Shown: piece by piece, positions 24,695 to 35,883 of the stretch
Position numbering within the stretch: position 1 is the first letter of the stretch
Layout: each line of letters begins with the position of its first letter
Origin: Micromonospora lupini str. Lupac 08
Lineage (GTDB): Bacteria; Actinomycetota; Actinomycetes; Mycobacteriales; Micromonosporaceae
DNA: 64,000 nucleotides
Direction of reading: 5' to 3'
NCBI RefSeq assembly: GCF_000297395.2
Contig: NZ_HF570108.1
Span: forward strand, 1,402,611-1,466,610
Notes under the pieces: model-generated
Seen by the model: the letters and a program-made list of their open reading frames with translations, nothing else
What the model was told of the DNA's origin: nothing
Databases searched by the model: none
Made by a program: the position numbers and the translations under genes

Positions 24695-26581
24695 ATGACG
24701 AGACCCACGCCCGAGACCCTCGCCCACACCGCCCGGCGGGCCCGCGCGACCGCCGACCCGGCCGGCACCGTCGACCCCGCCGCCGCCACGCGCGCCGCGG
24801 CCACCCCGGCTGCCCCGGCCGTACGGACAGCCGCTCCGGCCCAGGTCTCCGGCGCCGGTTCGCTGGTGCGGTCCCTGGAGGCGCTCGGCGTCGACGTCGT
24901 CTTCGGCATCCCGGGCGGCGCGATCCTGCCGGCGTACGACCCGCTCTACGACTCCACCGTCCGGCACATCCTGGTCCGCCACGAGCAGGGCGCCGGACAC
25001 GCGGCGACCGGTTACGCGCAGGCCACCGGCAAGGTCGGCGTCTGCATCGCGACCTCCGGCCCGGGTGCGACGAACCTGGTCACGCCGATCGCCGACGCGT
25101 ACATGGACTCGGTGGCGATGGTGGCGATCACCGGTCAGGTGGCCCGCCCGTCGATCGGCACCGACGCCTTCCAGGAGGCGGACATCCAGGGCATCACGCT
25201 GCCGATCACCAAGCACAACTTCCTCGTGCAGACCCCCGAGGAGATCCCGCAGGTGCTGGCCGAGGCGTTCCACCTGGCCAGCACCGGCCGGCCCGGCCCG
25301 GTGCTCGTCGACATCCCCAAGGACGTGCTCCAGGCGCCGACCACCTTCGCCTGGCCGCCCACGCTGGAGCTGCCGGGCTACCGGCCCACCCTGCACCCGC
25401 ACGGCAAGCAGATCCGCGAGGCGGCCCGGCTGATGGCCGGCGCCCGCCGTCCGGTGCTCTACGTGGGTGGCGGGGTGCTCAAGGCCGGCGCCACCGACTC
25501 GCTGCGCCGGCTCGCCGAGCTGACCGGCATCCCGGTGGTCACCACGCTGATGGCGCTCGGGGCGTTCCCCGACTCGCACCGGCAGCACCTGGGGATGCCC
25601 GGCATGCACGGCACCGTCGCGGCCAACTACGCCCTGCAGAAGTCCGATCTGATCGTGGCGTTGGGCGCGCGGTTCGACGACCGGGTCACCGGCAAGCTCG
25701 ACTCCTTCGCCCCGGACGCGGCGGTCGTCCACGCCGACATCGACCCCGCCGAGATCGGCAAGAACCGGCACGCGGACGTCCCGATCGTCGGTGACGCCCG
25801 GCACGTCATCGACGAGCTGATCGCCGCGGTGGGCGTCGAGCGGTCGACGGGGCGCGGCACCGACCTGGGCGACTGGTGGACCCAGCTCGACGACCTGCGT
25901 ACCCGTTACCCGCTGGGCTACGAGGAGCCGTCCGACGGCACCCTCTCCCCGCACTACGTGATCAAGCGGCTGGGTGAGATCGTCGGCTCGGACGCGATCT
26001 ACGTGGCCGGGGTGGGGCAGCACCAGATGTGGGCGTCGCAGTTCATCTCCTACGAGAAGCCGTACACCTGGTTGAACTCCGGCGGTCTCGGCACGATGGG
26101 CTACGCCGTGCCGGCGGCGATGGGCGCGAAGGTCGGCAAGCCGGACGCGGTGGTGTGGGCGATCGACGGCGACGGCTGCTTCCAGATGACCAACCAGGAG
26201 TTGGCGACCTGCGCGCTGGAGGGCATCCCGGTCAAGATCGCCGTGATCAACAACGGCAACCTCGGCATGGTCCGGCAGTGGCAGACGCTGTTCTACAACG
26301 AGCGCTACTCCAACACCGAGCTGGGCACCCACAAGCACCGCATCCCGGACTTCGTCAAGCTCGCCGAGGCGCTGGGATGCGTCGGGCTGCGCTGCGAGAC
26401 CGCCGACGACGTGGACAAGACCATCGCCGCCGCCATGGAGATCAACGACGCCCCCGTGGTGATCGACTTCGTGGTCGGCAAGGACGCCATGGTCTGGCCG
26501 ATGGTCCCCGCCGGCACCAGCAACGACGAGATCATGTTCGCCCGTGGCGTCCGCCCGGTCTTCGACGAGGACGACATCTAG
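24695..26581 (+). CDS. ilvB: acetolactate synthase large subunit
   Basis: A 628-residue thiamine-diphosphate enzyme that condenses pyruvate with pyruvate or 2-oxobutyrate, the first committed step of Val/Leu and Ile synthesis. After an Ala/Thr/Pro-rich leader of about 45 residues come the Pyr domain ([24 protein letters not shown] with the catalytic Glu), the central domain, and the PP domain with [12 protein letters not shown] and INNGNLGM, the ThDP/Mg motif. ATG at 24695 is chosen over an in-frame start within the attenuator. It is the first gene of ilvBNC and is controlled by the leader attenuator. Confidence 0.97.
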   Translation: MTRPTPETLAHTARRARATADPAGTVDPAAATRAAATPAAPAVRTAAPAQVSGAGSLVRSLEALGVDVVFGIPGGAILPAYDPLYDSTVRHILVRHEQGAGHAATGYAQATGKVGVCIATSGPGATNLVTPIADAYMDSVAMVAITGQVARPSIGTDAFQEADIQGITLPITKHNFLVQTPEEIPQVLAEAFHLASTGRPGPVLVDIPKDVLQAPTTFAWPPTLELPGYRPTLHPHGKQIREAARLMAGARRPVLYVGGGVLKAGATDSLRRLAELTGIPVVTTLMALGAFPDSHRQHLGMPGMHGTVAANYALQKSDLIVALGARFDDRVTGKLDSFAPDAAVVHADIDPAEIGKNRHADVPIVGDARHVIDELIAAVGVERSTGRGTDLGDWWTQLDDLRTRYPLGYEEPSDGTLSPHYVIKRLGEIVGSDAIYVAGVGQHQMWASQFISYEKPYTWLNSGGLGTMGYAVPAAMGAKVGKPDAVVWAIDGDGCFQMTNQELATCALEGIPVKIAVINNGNLGMVRQWQTLFYNERYSNTELGTHKHRIPDFVKLAEALGCVGLRCETADDVDKTIAAAMEINDAPVVIDFVVGKDAMVWPMVPAGTSNDEIMFARGVRPVFDEDDI

Positions 26582-26583
26582 TC

Positions 26584-26639
26584 ATGACCGAACTTTCCGA
26601 GCGCAGCGAGCGTCATGAGGGCATGACAAAGGAGACGCA

Positions 26640-26643
<4 letters not shown>
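26584..26643 (+). other. 19-codon intercistronic ORF, possible
   Basis: ATG at 26584 opens a 19-codon frame (MTELSERSERHEGMTKETQ) whose TGA overlaps the GTG start of ilvN as GTGA. It may be a spacer that keeps ribosomes moving between ilvB and ilvN rather than a functional peptide. The segment also contains the repetitive CCGAGCGCAGCGAGCG. Confidence 0.25.
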
Positions 26644-28225
<1,582 letters not shown>

Positions 28226-28592
28226 CCGTCCCACCCGAGACGGTCCACCGACGGCCCCGAGCCGGCGCTCACCCCAGCGCCGCGCCCGGGGCCGTCCGGC
28301 GTCTGTGACATCGATGCGCCCGGCCCACGTACTGGGAGCGAGTGACGAACGCCTCGGGGGAGTTCGCGGGGCCGAGACCGTTTCGGCGCGGTGAACGGCT
28401 GATGTCCGTCGCTCGACCGGGCGTGTGAGGGCCCTCACCCCGGAGACCGGAACACGCCGGCCAGCGCGGCCCCTACGATCGCCTGTAGGTGCGCTGAGCC
28501 GGCACCTGACGGCCACGGCACGGATCAGCGCGGGGCGCAGTGCGGCGCCCCGCCGCCCGGGCCGATCGCAAACACGACCTCTACGAGGACCG
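28226..28592. other. 367-bp gap between ilvC and serA
   Basis: It contains the ilvC terminator hairpin (28250-28296) and then about 295 bp of GC-rich DNA with no credible ORF or leader peptide. The serA promoter should lie here, but no clear -35/-10 pair stands out. The length suggests serA has an independent promoter. Confidence 0.5.
28250..28296. terminator. nested hairpin after ilvC
   Basis: A perfect 10-bp inverted repeat (GACGGCCCCG at 28250-28259 with CGGGGCCGTC at 28287-28296) encloses a second 6-bp stem (GGCGCT/AGCGCC). No T run follows, as is common for actinobacterial terminators. Confidence 0.6.
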
Positions 28593-30191
28593 ATGAATCC
28601 TGTCGTACTGATCGCCGAAGAACTCGCCCCCGCCGCCATCGAGGTACTCGCTCACGACTTCGACGTCCGGCACGTCGACGGCACCGACCGTCCGGCCCTG
28701 CTCTCGGCGCTCTCCGAGGCCGACGCCGTCATCGTCCGCAGCGCGACCCAGATCGACGCCGAGGCGATCGCCGCCGCGCCGCGACTCAAGGTGGTCGCCC
28801 GCGCGGGCGTCGGACTCGACAACGTCGAGGTGCCGGCGGCCACCGCGCGGGGCGTGATGGTCGTCAACGCACCCACGTCGAACATCGTGTCCGCCGCCGA
28901 GCAGGCCGTCGCACTGCTGCTCGCCGTGGCCCGCAACACCGCGAGCGCCAGCGCCGCCCTCAAGGCGGGGGAGTGGAAGCGGTCCAAGTACACGGGCGTC
29001 GAGGTGCAGGGCAAGACCGTCGGCGTGGTCGGGCTCGGCCGCATCGGTGTGCTCTTCGCGCAACGCATCGCCGCGTTCGGCACCCGGCTCATCGCGTACG
29101 ACCCGTACATCCAGCCGGCGCGTGCCGCGCAGCTCGGCGTACGCCTGGTGGGGCTGGAGGAGCTGCTGCGCGAGAGCGACTTCATCTCCATCCACCTGCC
29201 CAAGACCCCGGAGACGGTGGGCCTGATCGGTGAGAAGGAGCTGGCGATCGTCAAGCCCGGCGTCCGCATCGTGAACGCCGCCCGCGGTGGCCTGGTGGAC
29301 GAGCAGGCGCTCGCGAACGCCATCGCCGAGGGCCGGGTCGCCGGCGCAGGCGTCGACGTCTACTCCAAGGAGCCCTGCACCTCCTCGCCGCTGTTCGCCT
29401 TCGACAACGTGGTGGCCACCCCGCACCTGGGCGCCTCCACCCACGAGGCGCAGGACAAGGCCGGCCTGGCCGTCGCCAAGAGCGTGAAGCTGGCGCTCCA
29501 GGGCGAGTTCGTCCCGGACGCGGTGAACGTGCAGGCCGGCGGCGTGGTCGCCGAGGACGTCCGGCCGCTGCTTCCGCTGGCCGAGAAGCTGGGCCGGGCG
29601 TTCACCGCCGTCGCCGGTGGGGTCGCCGCCAGCGTCGCCGTCGAGGTGCGTGGCGAAATCGTGGGCCACGACGTGTCGGTGCTCAAGCTCGCCGCGACGA
29701 AGGGCCTGTTCAGCTCGGTCGTCGAGGAGCAGGTCACCTACGTCAACGCCCCGCATCTGGCCGCCGAGCGCGGCGTCGAGGTCACGCTGGACAGCCAGGC
29801 CGAGACGGCCGACCAGCCCACCCTGGTCACGGTGCGCGGCGCTCTGCCGGACGGCCGGACGGTGAGCGTCTCCGGGACGGTCACCCACTCGGGCGCCCGC
29901 GACGTGCCCCGCCTGACCGAGGTGGACGGTTTCGACGTGGAGATCGCCGCGGAGGGCATCCTGCTCTTCCTGCGCTACGCCGACCGGCCGGGCGTCGTCG
30001 GCACCGTCGGCACGCTGCTCGGCGAGTCGGGCATCAACATCGCCGCGATGCAGGTGGCCCGGCGTGAGGCCGGCGGCGAGACCCTGATGACGCTCACCGT
30101 CGACCAGGCGCTCGGCGCCGATCTGCTCACCTCGGCGGCCGACTCGATCGGCGCGACGGCCGCCAGCGCGGCGGACCTGCGCGACGAGTAG
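28593..30191 (+). CDS. serA: D-3-phosphoglycerate dehydrogenase
   Basis: A 532-residue long-type (actinobacterial) PGDH catalysing the first step of serine synthesis. The catalytic part has the Rossmann motif GVVGLGRIG (about residue 146-154), Arg in NAARGG and His in TPHLGAST. It is followed by the intervening allosteric substrate-binding domain and a C-terminal ACT domain (about 455-532: LLFLRYADRPGVVGTVGTLL) that binds serine for feedback inhibition. The ATG at 28593 gives the usual N-terminus (MNPVVLIAEEL). The order ilvBNC-serA-leuB is the same as in mycobacteria. Confidence 0.97.
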   Translation: MNPVVLIAEELAPAAIEVLAHDFDVRHVDGTDRPALLSALSEADAVIVRSATQIDAEAIAAAPRLKVVARAGVGLDNVEVPAATARGVMVVNAPTSNIVSAAEQAVALLLAVARNTASASAALKAGEWKRSKYTGVEVQGKTVGVVGLGRIGVLFAQRIAAFGTRLIAYDPYIQPARAAQLGVRLVGLEELLRESDFISIHLPKTPETVGLIGEKELAIVKPGVRIVNAARGGLVDEQALANAIAEGRVAGAGVDVYSKEPCTSSPLFAFDNVVATPHLGASTHEAQDKAGLAVAKSVKLALQGEFVPDAVNVQAGGVVAEDVRPLLPLAEKLGRAFTAVAGGVAASVAVEVRGEIVGHDVSVLKLAATKGLFSSVVEEQVTYVNAPHLAAERGVEVTLDSQAETADQPTLVTVRGALPDGRTVSVSGTVTHSGARDVPRLTEVDGFDVEIAAEGILLFLRYADRPGVVGTVGTLLGESGINIAAMQVARREAGGETLMTLTVDQALGADLLTSAADSIGATAASAADLRDE

Positions 30192-30239
30192 GCAGCCGCG
30201 ACGCCGCCGGCCGTAGCGGCGCGGAAGGCAACACCACGG

Positions 30240-30268
30240 GGGGCCCGGCGACACGCCGGGCCCCTCTG
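30240..30268. terminator. terminator between serA and a convergent gene
   Basis: A perfect 10-bp stem (GGGGCCCGGC with GCCGGGCCCC) with a 5-nt loop GACAC, followed by TCTGT. It is placed to end serA and possibly the convergent small gene at 30335. Confidence 0.7.
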
Positions 30269-30334
30269 TCGTACCACTCCAGGCGGGATGCCCGGCGCCC
30301 GGGTTGCGGGGATGCCGGCCCACCCCGCCTCGGG

Positions 30335-30691
30335 TCAGTGGGGCAGTCGGGCCGGGGGCGGGTAGACCGAGCCGTCCTGCGGGTCGAAGAGCATCAGCCC
30401 GTGCTCCCCGGCCAGTCGCTCGATGTCCAGCAGCACCTGGTCCGCGCAGGTCGGGTGCAGGTTCAGCTCGACGTGGTCGTGGGCGGCGTGCAGCGGCGCC
30501 ACGGCCCACGGGCTGTCCGGGCCGGGGCGTCGGTCCGGATAGGACGCGGTGATCGCCCGGTAGAAGCTGACAACGCGCGGGTCCGGGTAACGGTCCACGT
30601 GCCGCCCCTGCCGGCAACCGTCGACCGCTGCCCGCACGTCCTCGGGCGTCGCCCCGTCCTCCAGGGCCCACACACTCAGATCGAAACTCAC
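30335..30691 (-). CDS. conserved hypothetical protein, 118 residues
   Basis: A soluble acidic protein starting at GTG (MSFDLSVWAL). The N-terminal segment SFDLSVWALEDGATPEDVRA and a central YPDRRPGPDSPWA are reminiscent of a small actinobacterial family of unknown role. There is no membrane segment, cysteine or enzyme motif. It is convergent with serA and preceded by a 382-bp region. Confidence 0.7.
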   Translation of the reverse strand: MSFDLSVWALEDGATPEDVRAAVDGCRQGRHVDRYPDPRVVSFYRAITASYPDRRPGPDSPWAVAPLHAAHDHVELNLHPTCADQVLLDIERLAGEHGLMLFDPQDGSVYPPPARLPH

Positions 30692-31073
30692 GGCGGACAG
30701 CGTGCCATCCGTCGTTCACCGTGTCGAAACTGCCTCGCCGCAGGCCAATCGCCGGCCCGACGCTCTCCCCGGCAAAGAGTCCGCTGTGGAGACTCTTGCG
30801 TCGAGTTGCGTCGATTCGCTAGCGTACGACTGCGGTTACTGGCCGCAGGTCGCGGCGCCGGCCCGTCTTCGGGTGGCGCGGCCGACGTCCGGCCCGACCG
30901 GTCCGCACCCCTCGATTGTGCGAGCCACGCGCACTCGTCGCTGATCGGCCCCCACGGCCGTTGCCGAGGCCGTGGGGGCCGATCGCAGCGGTCCGACCGG
31001 CCGACCGGCCGGGCGGCCGAGGTGCGAATCGGACCGAAGAGTCCCGTGCGGAGCCGGGGCTCGCGCGACGGGT
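30692..31073. other. 382-bp gap without a gene
   Basis: It lies between two minus-strand genes. The right half holds the 17-bp hairpin at 30943-30984. The left half has a direct repeat TTGCGTCGA (around 30805 and 30816) in the expected promoter region of the 118-residue gene. No credible ORF on either strand. Confidence 0.5.
30943..30984. terminator. perfect 17-bp hairpin downstream of apbE
   Basis: GATCGGCCCCCACGGCC (30943-30959) and its exact complement (30968-30984) enclose an 8-nt loop. It is about 90 bp beyond the ApbE stop codon, so it is probably its terminator. There is no T run. Confidence 0.65.
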
Positions 31074-31916
31074 TCAGCGCCGGTGGGCGAAGAGCGCGCG
31101 ATAGTCGGAGCCGCCACGGAACCAGGCCAGGCCGGTGGGCCCTGCGGCGTAGAGCGCGGTGGCGTACGCGTCGGCGACAGTCAGGTCCGGGCCGACGACT
31201 GTCGCAGCGACGAGCTGGTTGGCGGGCTCGCCGGTGTGCGGGTCGACCACGTGCCCCTGACGCCCGGTCACCCCCGAGGTGCCGACGGCCCCGGCGGTCA
31301 TCTCCAGCACCAGCGGCGCGCGCTCGGGTGCCGTCGGGTGGTGCACCGCCACCCGCCACGGCCCGCCGTGCGGCGCCCGGCCGCGGACCACCAGGTCGGC
31401 GCCGGCGAGTACGGCGTAGTCGTGGATGCCCGCGGCGCGCAGCCGGGCGGCGGCACGTTCCACGGCCCAGCCGTTCAGCAGGCCGCCCGGGTCGAAGCCG
31501 CCGGGCACCGCCCAGGCGTCGAACCAGCCGTCGGTGGCGGCGCGCATGGCCGTGCAGCGGTCCACCAGGTCGGCCAGCGGAGGGTACGACTCCGGGCTGA
31601 TCTCTCCCCGTCGCAGCATGGAGACCAGGCTCTCCGGGCGGTTCGGGCCGTAGGTCAGGTCGACGGCGCGCAGCTCCGCGACGCTGTCCCGCAGGGCCTC
31701 GCCGACGCCCCGACGGCCGAGCCACTCCGGGGCGTTGAGCAGCAGGGTGTACTCGGCGGTCGCGGTGCGTACGGTGTGCTGCACGGCGATCCGGCCGTCG
31801 GTGGCGGCGGTCGGGTCGATCCGATGCCGTCGGCTGCCGAGTCGCAGGTCGGGCCGACGGTTCCGGAACGCCGAAGGGTCGGGCCAGCGGGTCCGCGGCT
31901 GCTCGTCGATGCGCAT
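31074..31916 (-). CDS. ApbE-family FAD:protein FMN transferase
   Basis: A 280-residue ApbE-like protein. It has the family order of motifs: LTYGPNRPESLVSMLRRG near residue 90, the flavin-binding DAWAVPGGFDPGGLLNGWAVE at about 133-153, and a metal-binding DPHTGEP...VADAYATAL segment toward the C-terminus. ApbE proteins covalently attach FMN to Thr or Ser of target flavoproteins. No Rnf, Nqr or other obvious target flavoprotein is encoded nearby, and no lipoprotein signal is seen, so the target is unknown. Confidence 0.85.
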   Translation of the reverse strand: MRIDEQPRTRWPDPSAFRNRRPDLRLGSRRHRIDPTAATDGRIAVQHTVRTATAEYTLLLNAPEWLGRRGVGEALRDSVAELRAVDLTYGPNRPESLVSMLRRGEISPESYPPLADLVDRCTAMRAATDGWFDAWAVPGGFDPGGLLNGWAVERAAARLRAAGIHDYAVLAGADLVVRGRAPHGGPWRVAVHHPTAPERAPLVLEMTAGAVGTSGVTGRQGHVVDPHTGEPANQLVAATVVGPDLTVADAYATALYAAGPTGLAWFRGGSDYRALFAHRR

Positions 31917-32140
31917 GGCACCTGCCCCCTCGCAGTTGACGTCGCGTCCTCACGACCACCGTTCGCGGGCCCCCTGACCCGCTGCCCCCACCGTAGGCAG
32001 CGCAGATGATCGCCCCATGAATCCCAGCTGAGAGGGTGCTGTGGATTCGCCTGTCCCAAATACTGGAAGCATCGTACCGGGTTGCGGGACACCGACGTAC
32101 CGTGGGCGGGACGGGGCAGTCGAGCGTGGGGAGTGCGAGC

Positions 32141-33172
32141 GTGGCGCGGATCGCGGTGGTGGCCGGGGACGGCATCGGGCCCGAGGTGGTCGCGCAGGCT
32201 CGCAAGGTCCTCGACGCGGTGCTGCCCGGTGTGCAGGCCACCGAGTACGACCTCGGCGCCGCCCGCTGGCATCGTACCGGCGAGGTGCTGCCCGACTCGG
32301 TGCTGACCGAGCTGGCCGGGCACGACGCGATCCTGCTCGGCGCGGTGGGCGACCCCACGGTGCCGCCGGGTGTCCTGGAGCGCGGCCTGCTGCTCAAGCT
32401 CCGGTTCGCCTTCGACCAGTACGTCAACCTGCGCCCGTCGCGGCTCTGGCCCGGCGTCGCCGGTCCGCTGGGCAACGTGAAGCCCGGCGAGGTCGACCTG
32501 GTGGTGGTGCGCGAGGGCACCGAGGGTCTCTACGCCGGCGCCGGCGGCTCCCTGCACCGGGACACCCCCGCCGAGGTCGCCACCGAGGAGAGCCTCAACA
32601 CCCGCCACGGCGTGGAGCGGGTCATCCGCGACGCGTTCGCCCGCGCCGACCGCCGGGAGCGGCGCAAGGTCACCCTGGTACACAAGACAAACGTGCTGAC
32701 CCACGCCGGGTCGCTGTGGGCGCGCGCCTTCGCGGCGGTCGCCGCCGAGCACCCGGACGTCACGACGGAATACCAGCACGTCGACGCGGCCGCGATGTTC
32801 CTGGTGACGCAGCCGCAGCGCTACGACGTGGTGGTCACCGACAACCTGTTCGGCGACATCCTCACCGACATCGCCGCCGCGGTCACCGGCGGGATCGGGC
32901 TGGCCGCCAGCGGGTGCATCAACCCCGAGGGCGCGTACCCCTCGATGTTCGAGCCGGTGCACGGCTCGGCGCCGGACATCGCCGGGCAGGGCGTCGCCGA
33001 CCCGGTGGCCGCGGTGCTCTCCGTCGCGCTGCTGCTGGAGCAGCTCGGGCACGCCGACGCGGCGGCCCGGGTCAACGCGGCTGTCGCCGCCGAGCTGGCC
33101 GGCCGTACCCCCGGCGCGACGCTGCGGACCGCCGAGGTCGGCGACCGGCTCGCCGCCCACTCCGTAGCCTGA
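32141..33172 (+). CDS. leuB: 3-isopropylmalate dehydrogenase
   Basis: A 343-residue NAD-dependent oxidative decarboxylase of leucine synthesis. The start is [17 protein letters not shown]; conserved segments include [29 protein letters not shown] and the metal/NAD signature [10 protein letters not shown] followed by [12 protein letters not shown]. The GTG at 32141 fits the family N-terminus and has a GGGGAG about 10 nt upstream; longer in-frame starts back to 32036 would add an atypical extension. No leader-peptide attenuator is evident, unlike ilvB and cimA. Confidence 0.96.
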   Translation: MARIAVVAGDGIGPEVVAQARKVLDAVLPGVQATEYDLGAARWHRTGEVLPDSVLTELAGHDAILLGAVGDPTVPPGVLERGLLLKLRFAFDQYVNLRPSRLWPGVAGPLGNVKPGEVDLVVVREGTEGLYAGAGGSLHRDTPAEVATEESLNTRHGVERVIRDAFARADRRERRKVTLVHKTNVLTHAGSLWARAFAAVAAEHPDVTTEYQHVDAAAMFLVTQPQRYDVVVTDNLFGDILTDIAAAVTGGIGLAASGCINPEGAYPSMFEPVHGSAPDIAGQGVADPVAAVLSVALLLEQLGHADAAARVNAAVAAELAGRTPGATLRTAEVGDRLAAHSVA

Positions 33173-33201
33173 CCGCTCCGACCCTCCAGGGGCCGGAGCG
33201 G
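33173..33201. terminator. hairpin after leuB
   Basis: CCGCTCCG (33173-33180) pairs with CGGAGCGG (33194-33201) immediately after the leuB stop codon. The stem is short and has no T run, so termination may be partial. Confidence 0.4.
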
Positions 33202-33334
33202 CATCCGCCTGTCCGGGCAGTCCACCCGGTCCCGAGCGGCGCTACCTTCTGAACGACCGTTCGGGGTAAGTTTCTGGCACAACCACGTCGGTGTGCGATC
33301 CCGCACGCCGTTGTCCCCCAGGGAGGTCAGCGCG

Positions 33335-34432
33335 ATGAGCGGTGGTGACAAGCTCGACTTCGAGATCCGTCCGAATCCCGCGCCGGTATCCGCCGCCGAC
33401 CGGGCCGCCCTGCTGGCCAACCCGGGTTTCGGTCGCGTCTTCACCGACCACATGGTCACCGTCCGGTACGCCGACGGCAAGGGCTGGTACGACGCCCGGG
33501 TGGAGGCGCGTGCGCCCATCCCGATGGACCCGGCCAGCGCGGTGCTGCACTACGCGCAGGAGATCTTCGAGGGGTTGAAGGCGTACCGGACCGCCGACGG
33601 CGGTGTGACGATGTTCCGGCCGGACGCCAACGCGGCCCGGTTCGTCGACTCGGCGCGGCGGATGGCGATGCCGGCGCTGCCCCCCGAGGTGTTCGTCGAC
33701 TCGCTGCACAAGCTGATCGAGATCGACCGGGAGTGGATCCCGGAGGGCGAGGACGGCAGCCTCTACCTGCGGCCGTTCATGTTCGCCAGCGAGGTCTTCC
33801 TCGGCGTCCGCCCGGCCAGCGAATACCTCTACATGGTGATCGCCTCGCCGGTCGGGGCGTACTTCAGCGGCGGGGTCAAGCCGGTCACGGTCTGGGTCTC
33901 TCCGGACTACACCCGGGCGGCGCCCGGTGGCACCGGCGCGGCCAAGTGCGGCGGCAACTACGCGACGTCGCTTGCGGCCCAGGCGGAGGCCATCGACGCC
34001 GGCTGCGACCAGGTGGTCTTCCTCGACGCGGTGGAGCGCCGTTTCGTCGACGAGCTGGGCGGCATGAACGTCTTCTTCGTCTACGACGACGACTCGGTGG
34101 TCACCCCGCCGCTGACCGGCACGATCCTGCCGGGCATCACCCGGGACGCGATCATCACGCTGGCCGGCAAGGCCGGGCAGCGGGTCGAGGAGCGGCCGGT
34201 CTCGTTCGCCGACTGGCAGGCCGACGCGGCCAGCGGCCGGTTGCGCGAGGTCTTCGCCTGCGGCACCGCCGCGGTGATCACCCCGATCGGTGGGGTGCGC
34301 TTCCCCGACGGCGAGTTCCTGATCGGTGGCGGCGAGCCCGGCCGGGTCACCATGTCGCTGCGCCAGCAACTTGTCGACATCCAGCGCGGCAAGGCCGCCG
34401 ACCCGCACGGTTGGGTGCGCCAGGTCCTCTGA
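33335..34432 (+). CDS. ilvE: branched-chain amino-acid aminotransferase
   Basis: A 365-residue PLP enzyme of fold type IV (eukaryote-like BCAT group, as in other actinobacteria) for the last step of Val, Leu and Ile synthesis. The PLP lysine is Lys204 in [25 protein letters not shown] and [12 protein letters not shown] are further signatures. ATG at 33335 follows AGGGAGGTCAGCGCG. It is 162 bp downstream of leuB on the same strand and is followed by a strong terminator. Confidence 0.96.
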   Translation: MSGGDKLDFEIRPNPAPVSAADRAALLANPGFGRVFTDHMVTVRYADGKGWYDARVEARAPIPMDPASAVLHYAQEIFEGLKAYRTADGGVTMFRPDANAARFVDSARRMAMPALPPEVFVDSLHKLIEIDREWIPEGEDGSLYLRPFMFASEVFLGVRPASEYLYMVIASPVGAYFSGGVKPVTVWVSPDYTRAAPGGTGAAKCGGNYATSLAAQAEAIDAGCDQVVFLDAVERRFVDELGGMNVFFVYDDDSVVTPPLTGTILPGITRDAIITLAGKAGQRVEERPVSFADWQADAASGRLREVFACGTAAVITPIGGVRFPDGEFLIGGGEPGRVTMSLRQQLVDIQRGKAADPHGWVRQVL

Positions 34433-34438
34433 CGTCCG

Positions 34439-34474
34439 GCGCTGACCGGCCCGTCCCGACGGGCCGGTCAGCGC
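34439..34474. terminator. 17-bp bidirectional terminator
   Basis: GCGCTGACCGGCCCGTC (34439-34455) pairs perfectly with 34458-34474 around a CC loop, squeezed between the convergent ilvE and tyrosine-phosphatase stop codons. Confidence 0.75.
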
Positions 34475-34480
34475 GGCACG

Positions 34481-35227
34481 CTAGACCTCGTCGAGCAGGT
34501 GGTCGCGCAGGGCCGCGAGCTGCTCGTCGGTCACCCCGGCGTTGCGCAGGTACGCCTCGATCGAGCCGTGCCCCGCGCGCAGCTCGTCGAGGAAGATCTG
34601 CATGGCCTCGACGGGTGACGCCAGGAACGGCGCGGGCACCTCCGCCGCGTCCGGCATGGTGGTGGCCAGCCAGGCGCTGAACTTGGCCGACGCCTCGGTG
34701 CTCAACGCGTAGTCGGCGGTGATGTCGGCGTCGTCGACGCCCAGGACGGCGAGGGTGAGGGCGCAGACGATGCCGGTGCGGTCCTTGCCGGCCACGCAGT
34801 GCACCACGACCGGGGCGTTCGCGGAGTCCGCGATCAGCCCGATCGCCTCGGCCAGCCCGGCGGTGCCGGTCTGGGCCAGGTCGGCGTACCGGTCGGCGAG
34901 GTAGCGGGCCAGGTCGCTGCCCTTCTCGTGCGGCGTACCCGCCCAGTCCTCGTGCTCCGGGTGGATGTGCCGGTAGGTCAGCCCCTGGTACGCCGGCACC
35001 CGTCCGTCGCGCTCGACCTCGCTGGGCCGGCGCAGGTCGATGACGGTGCGGATGCCGATCGCGGCGAACGCGTCCCGGTCCTGCTCGTCGAGGCGGTGCA
35101 GGGAGTCGGAGCGGAAGAGTCGGCCGCGGCGCACGGTGCGGCCGTCGTGGCCGAGATAGCCACCGACGTCGCGGAAGTTGAAGGTCGCGGGCAGCGGGAT
35201 GTGTCGGTTCTCGTCGATGGCGTCCAC
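34481..35227 (-). CDS. protein tyrosine phosphatase, actinobacterial PTP fold
   Basis: A 248-residue phosphatase of the PF13350/PtpB-like type. The N-terminal FNFRDVGGY and GRLFRSDSLHRL signatures precede the catalytic P-loop HCVAGKDRTG (Cys nucleophile, Arg binding phosphate). It acts on phosphotyrosine or phosphoinositide-type substrates, which sequence cannot tell apart. GTG at 35227 starts VDAIDENRHIPL; a 12-residue longer start is possible. It is followed on the same strand by no close gene, and the PRC-barrel gene lies 57 bp upstream. Confidence 0.88.
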   Translation of the reverse strand: MDAIDENRHIPLPATFNFRDVGGYLGHDGRTVRRGRLFRSDSLHRLDEQDRDAFAAIGIRTVIDLRRPSEVERDGRVPAYQGLTYRHIHPEHEDWAGTPHEKGSDLARYLADRYADLAQTGTAGLAEAIGLIADSANAPVVVHCVAGKDRTGIVCALTLAVLGVDDADITADYALSTEASAKFSAWLATTMPDAAEVPAPFLASPVEAMQIFLDELRAGHGSIEAYLRNAGVTDEQLAALRDHLLDEV

Positions 35228-35284
35228 GTTGACACCGTAACGGCCGGTGAGGCGTCGCCCCACCGGCCGTCGGTGTGCGATCGG

Positions 35285-35743
35285 TTACCGCGCCGTCCCG
35301 GGCGGGAGCGCGCCGTACGTCTCGTCGTAGTAGCCGCCCAGCTGGTCCCGGTACGCCGGGTCGCTGTGGCTGGTCTCGTCGTACTCCGGGGCGGCCTTGA
35401 TCTGGTCCCGGGTGCGGTCCACGGAGACGGTGCGCTGGTCGTGGTCGACCTGGTTGACGGTGCCGGCGGGCAGCATCACCTTCTTGCCGAAGATCCACGG
35501 CCCGGTGTCGACGACCAGGTAGCTGCCGCCGACCTCGTGGCTGGCGTCGTCGATCTTGCCGACTCCGCCGTCGGTGGCCTCGACCTTGTAGCCGACCAGG
35601 TCGGCGTCGGCGACTCCGGCCGCGTCCCGGTAGCGCCACGGGTCGAAGGTGCCGGTCGGTGCGCCGCCCGCGACGACGCCCTGGTCACCGCCGTGCAGCG
35701 GGTCGGGCCCGGCGTGGGCGGCGTGCGGGTCGATCCTGTCCAT
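35285..35743 (-). CDS. PRC-barrel domain protein
   Basis: A 152-residue soluble protein. The PRC-barrel core is at about residues 42-115 (VGYKVEATDGGVGKIDDA, SYLVVDTG, KVMLPAGTV) with an acidic His/Asp-rich start and a C-terminal tail containing YDETSHSDPAYRD. ATG at 35743 is favoured because AGGAG lies 8 nt upstream; a GTG at 35752 is also in frame. Proteins of this kind often respond to stress and may adapt photosynthesis- or RNA-related partners elsewhere; here the role is unknown. Confidence 0.8.
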   Translation of the reverse strand: MDRIDPHAAHAGPDPLHGGDQGVVAGGAPTGTFDPWRYRDAAGVADADLVGYKVEATDGGVGKIDDASHEVGGSYLVVDTGPWIFGKKVMLPAGTVNQVDHDQRTVSVDRTRDQIKAAPEYDETSHSDPAYRDQLGGYYDETYGALPPGTAR

Positions 35744-35831
35744 GCCGTTCACTCCTGACTGTCGCCGATCGTCTCGGCGTCGCTCGGTGCGTCCCCGCAG
35801 GAGCTACCCGGAGGTCGGGGGCCGGAAACGG

Positions 35832-35870
35832 CGACGGGCCCGACGCCGTGGCACGGCGTCGGGCCCGTCG
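35832..35870. terminator. 19-bp perfect hairpin after ahpD
   Basis: CGACGGGCCCGACGCCGTG (35832-35850) is exactly complementary to 35852-35870 with a single-base centre, 13 bp beyond the ahpD stop codon. A very stable structure ending the ahpD transcript. Confidence 0.75.
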
Positions 35871-35883
35871 GGGCGTACCTGGC

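Noticed and set aside
31917..32140. Possible leucine attenuator upstream of leuB
   Set aside because: Only a 4-codon ATG frame and a weak TGTCCC/GGGACA pairing are visible, with no terminator plus T run.
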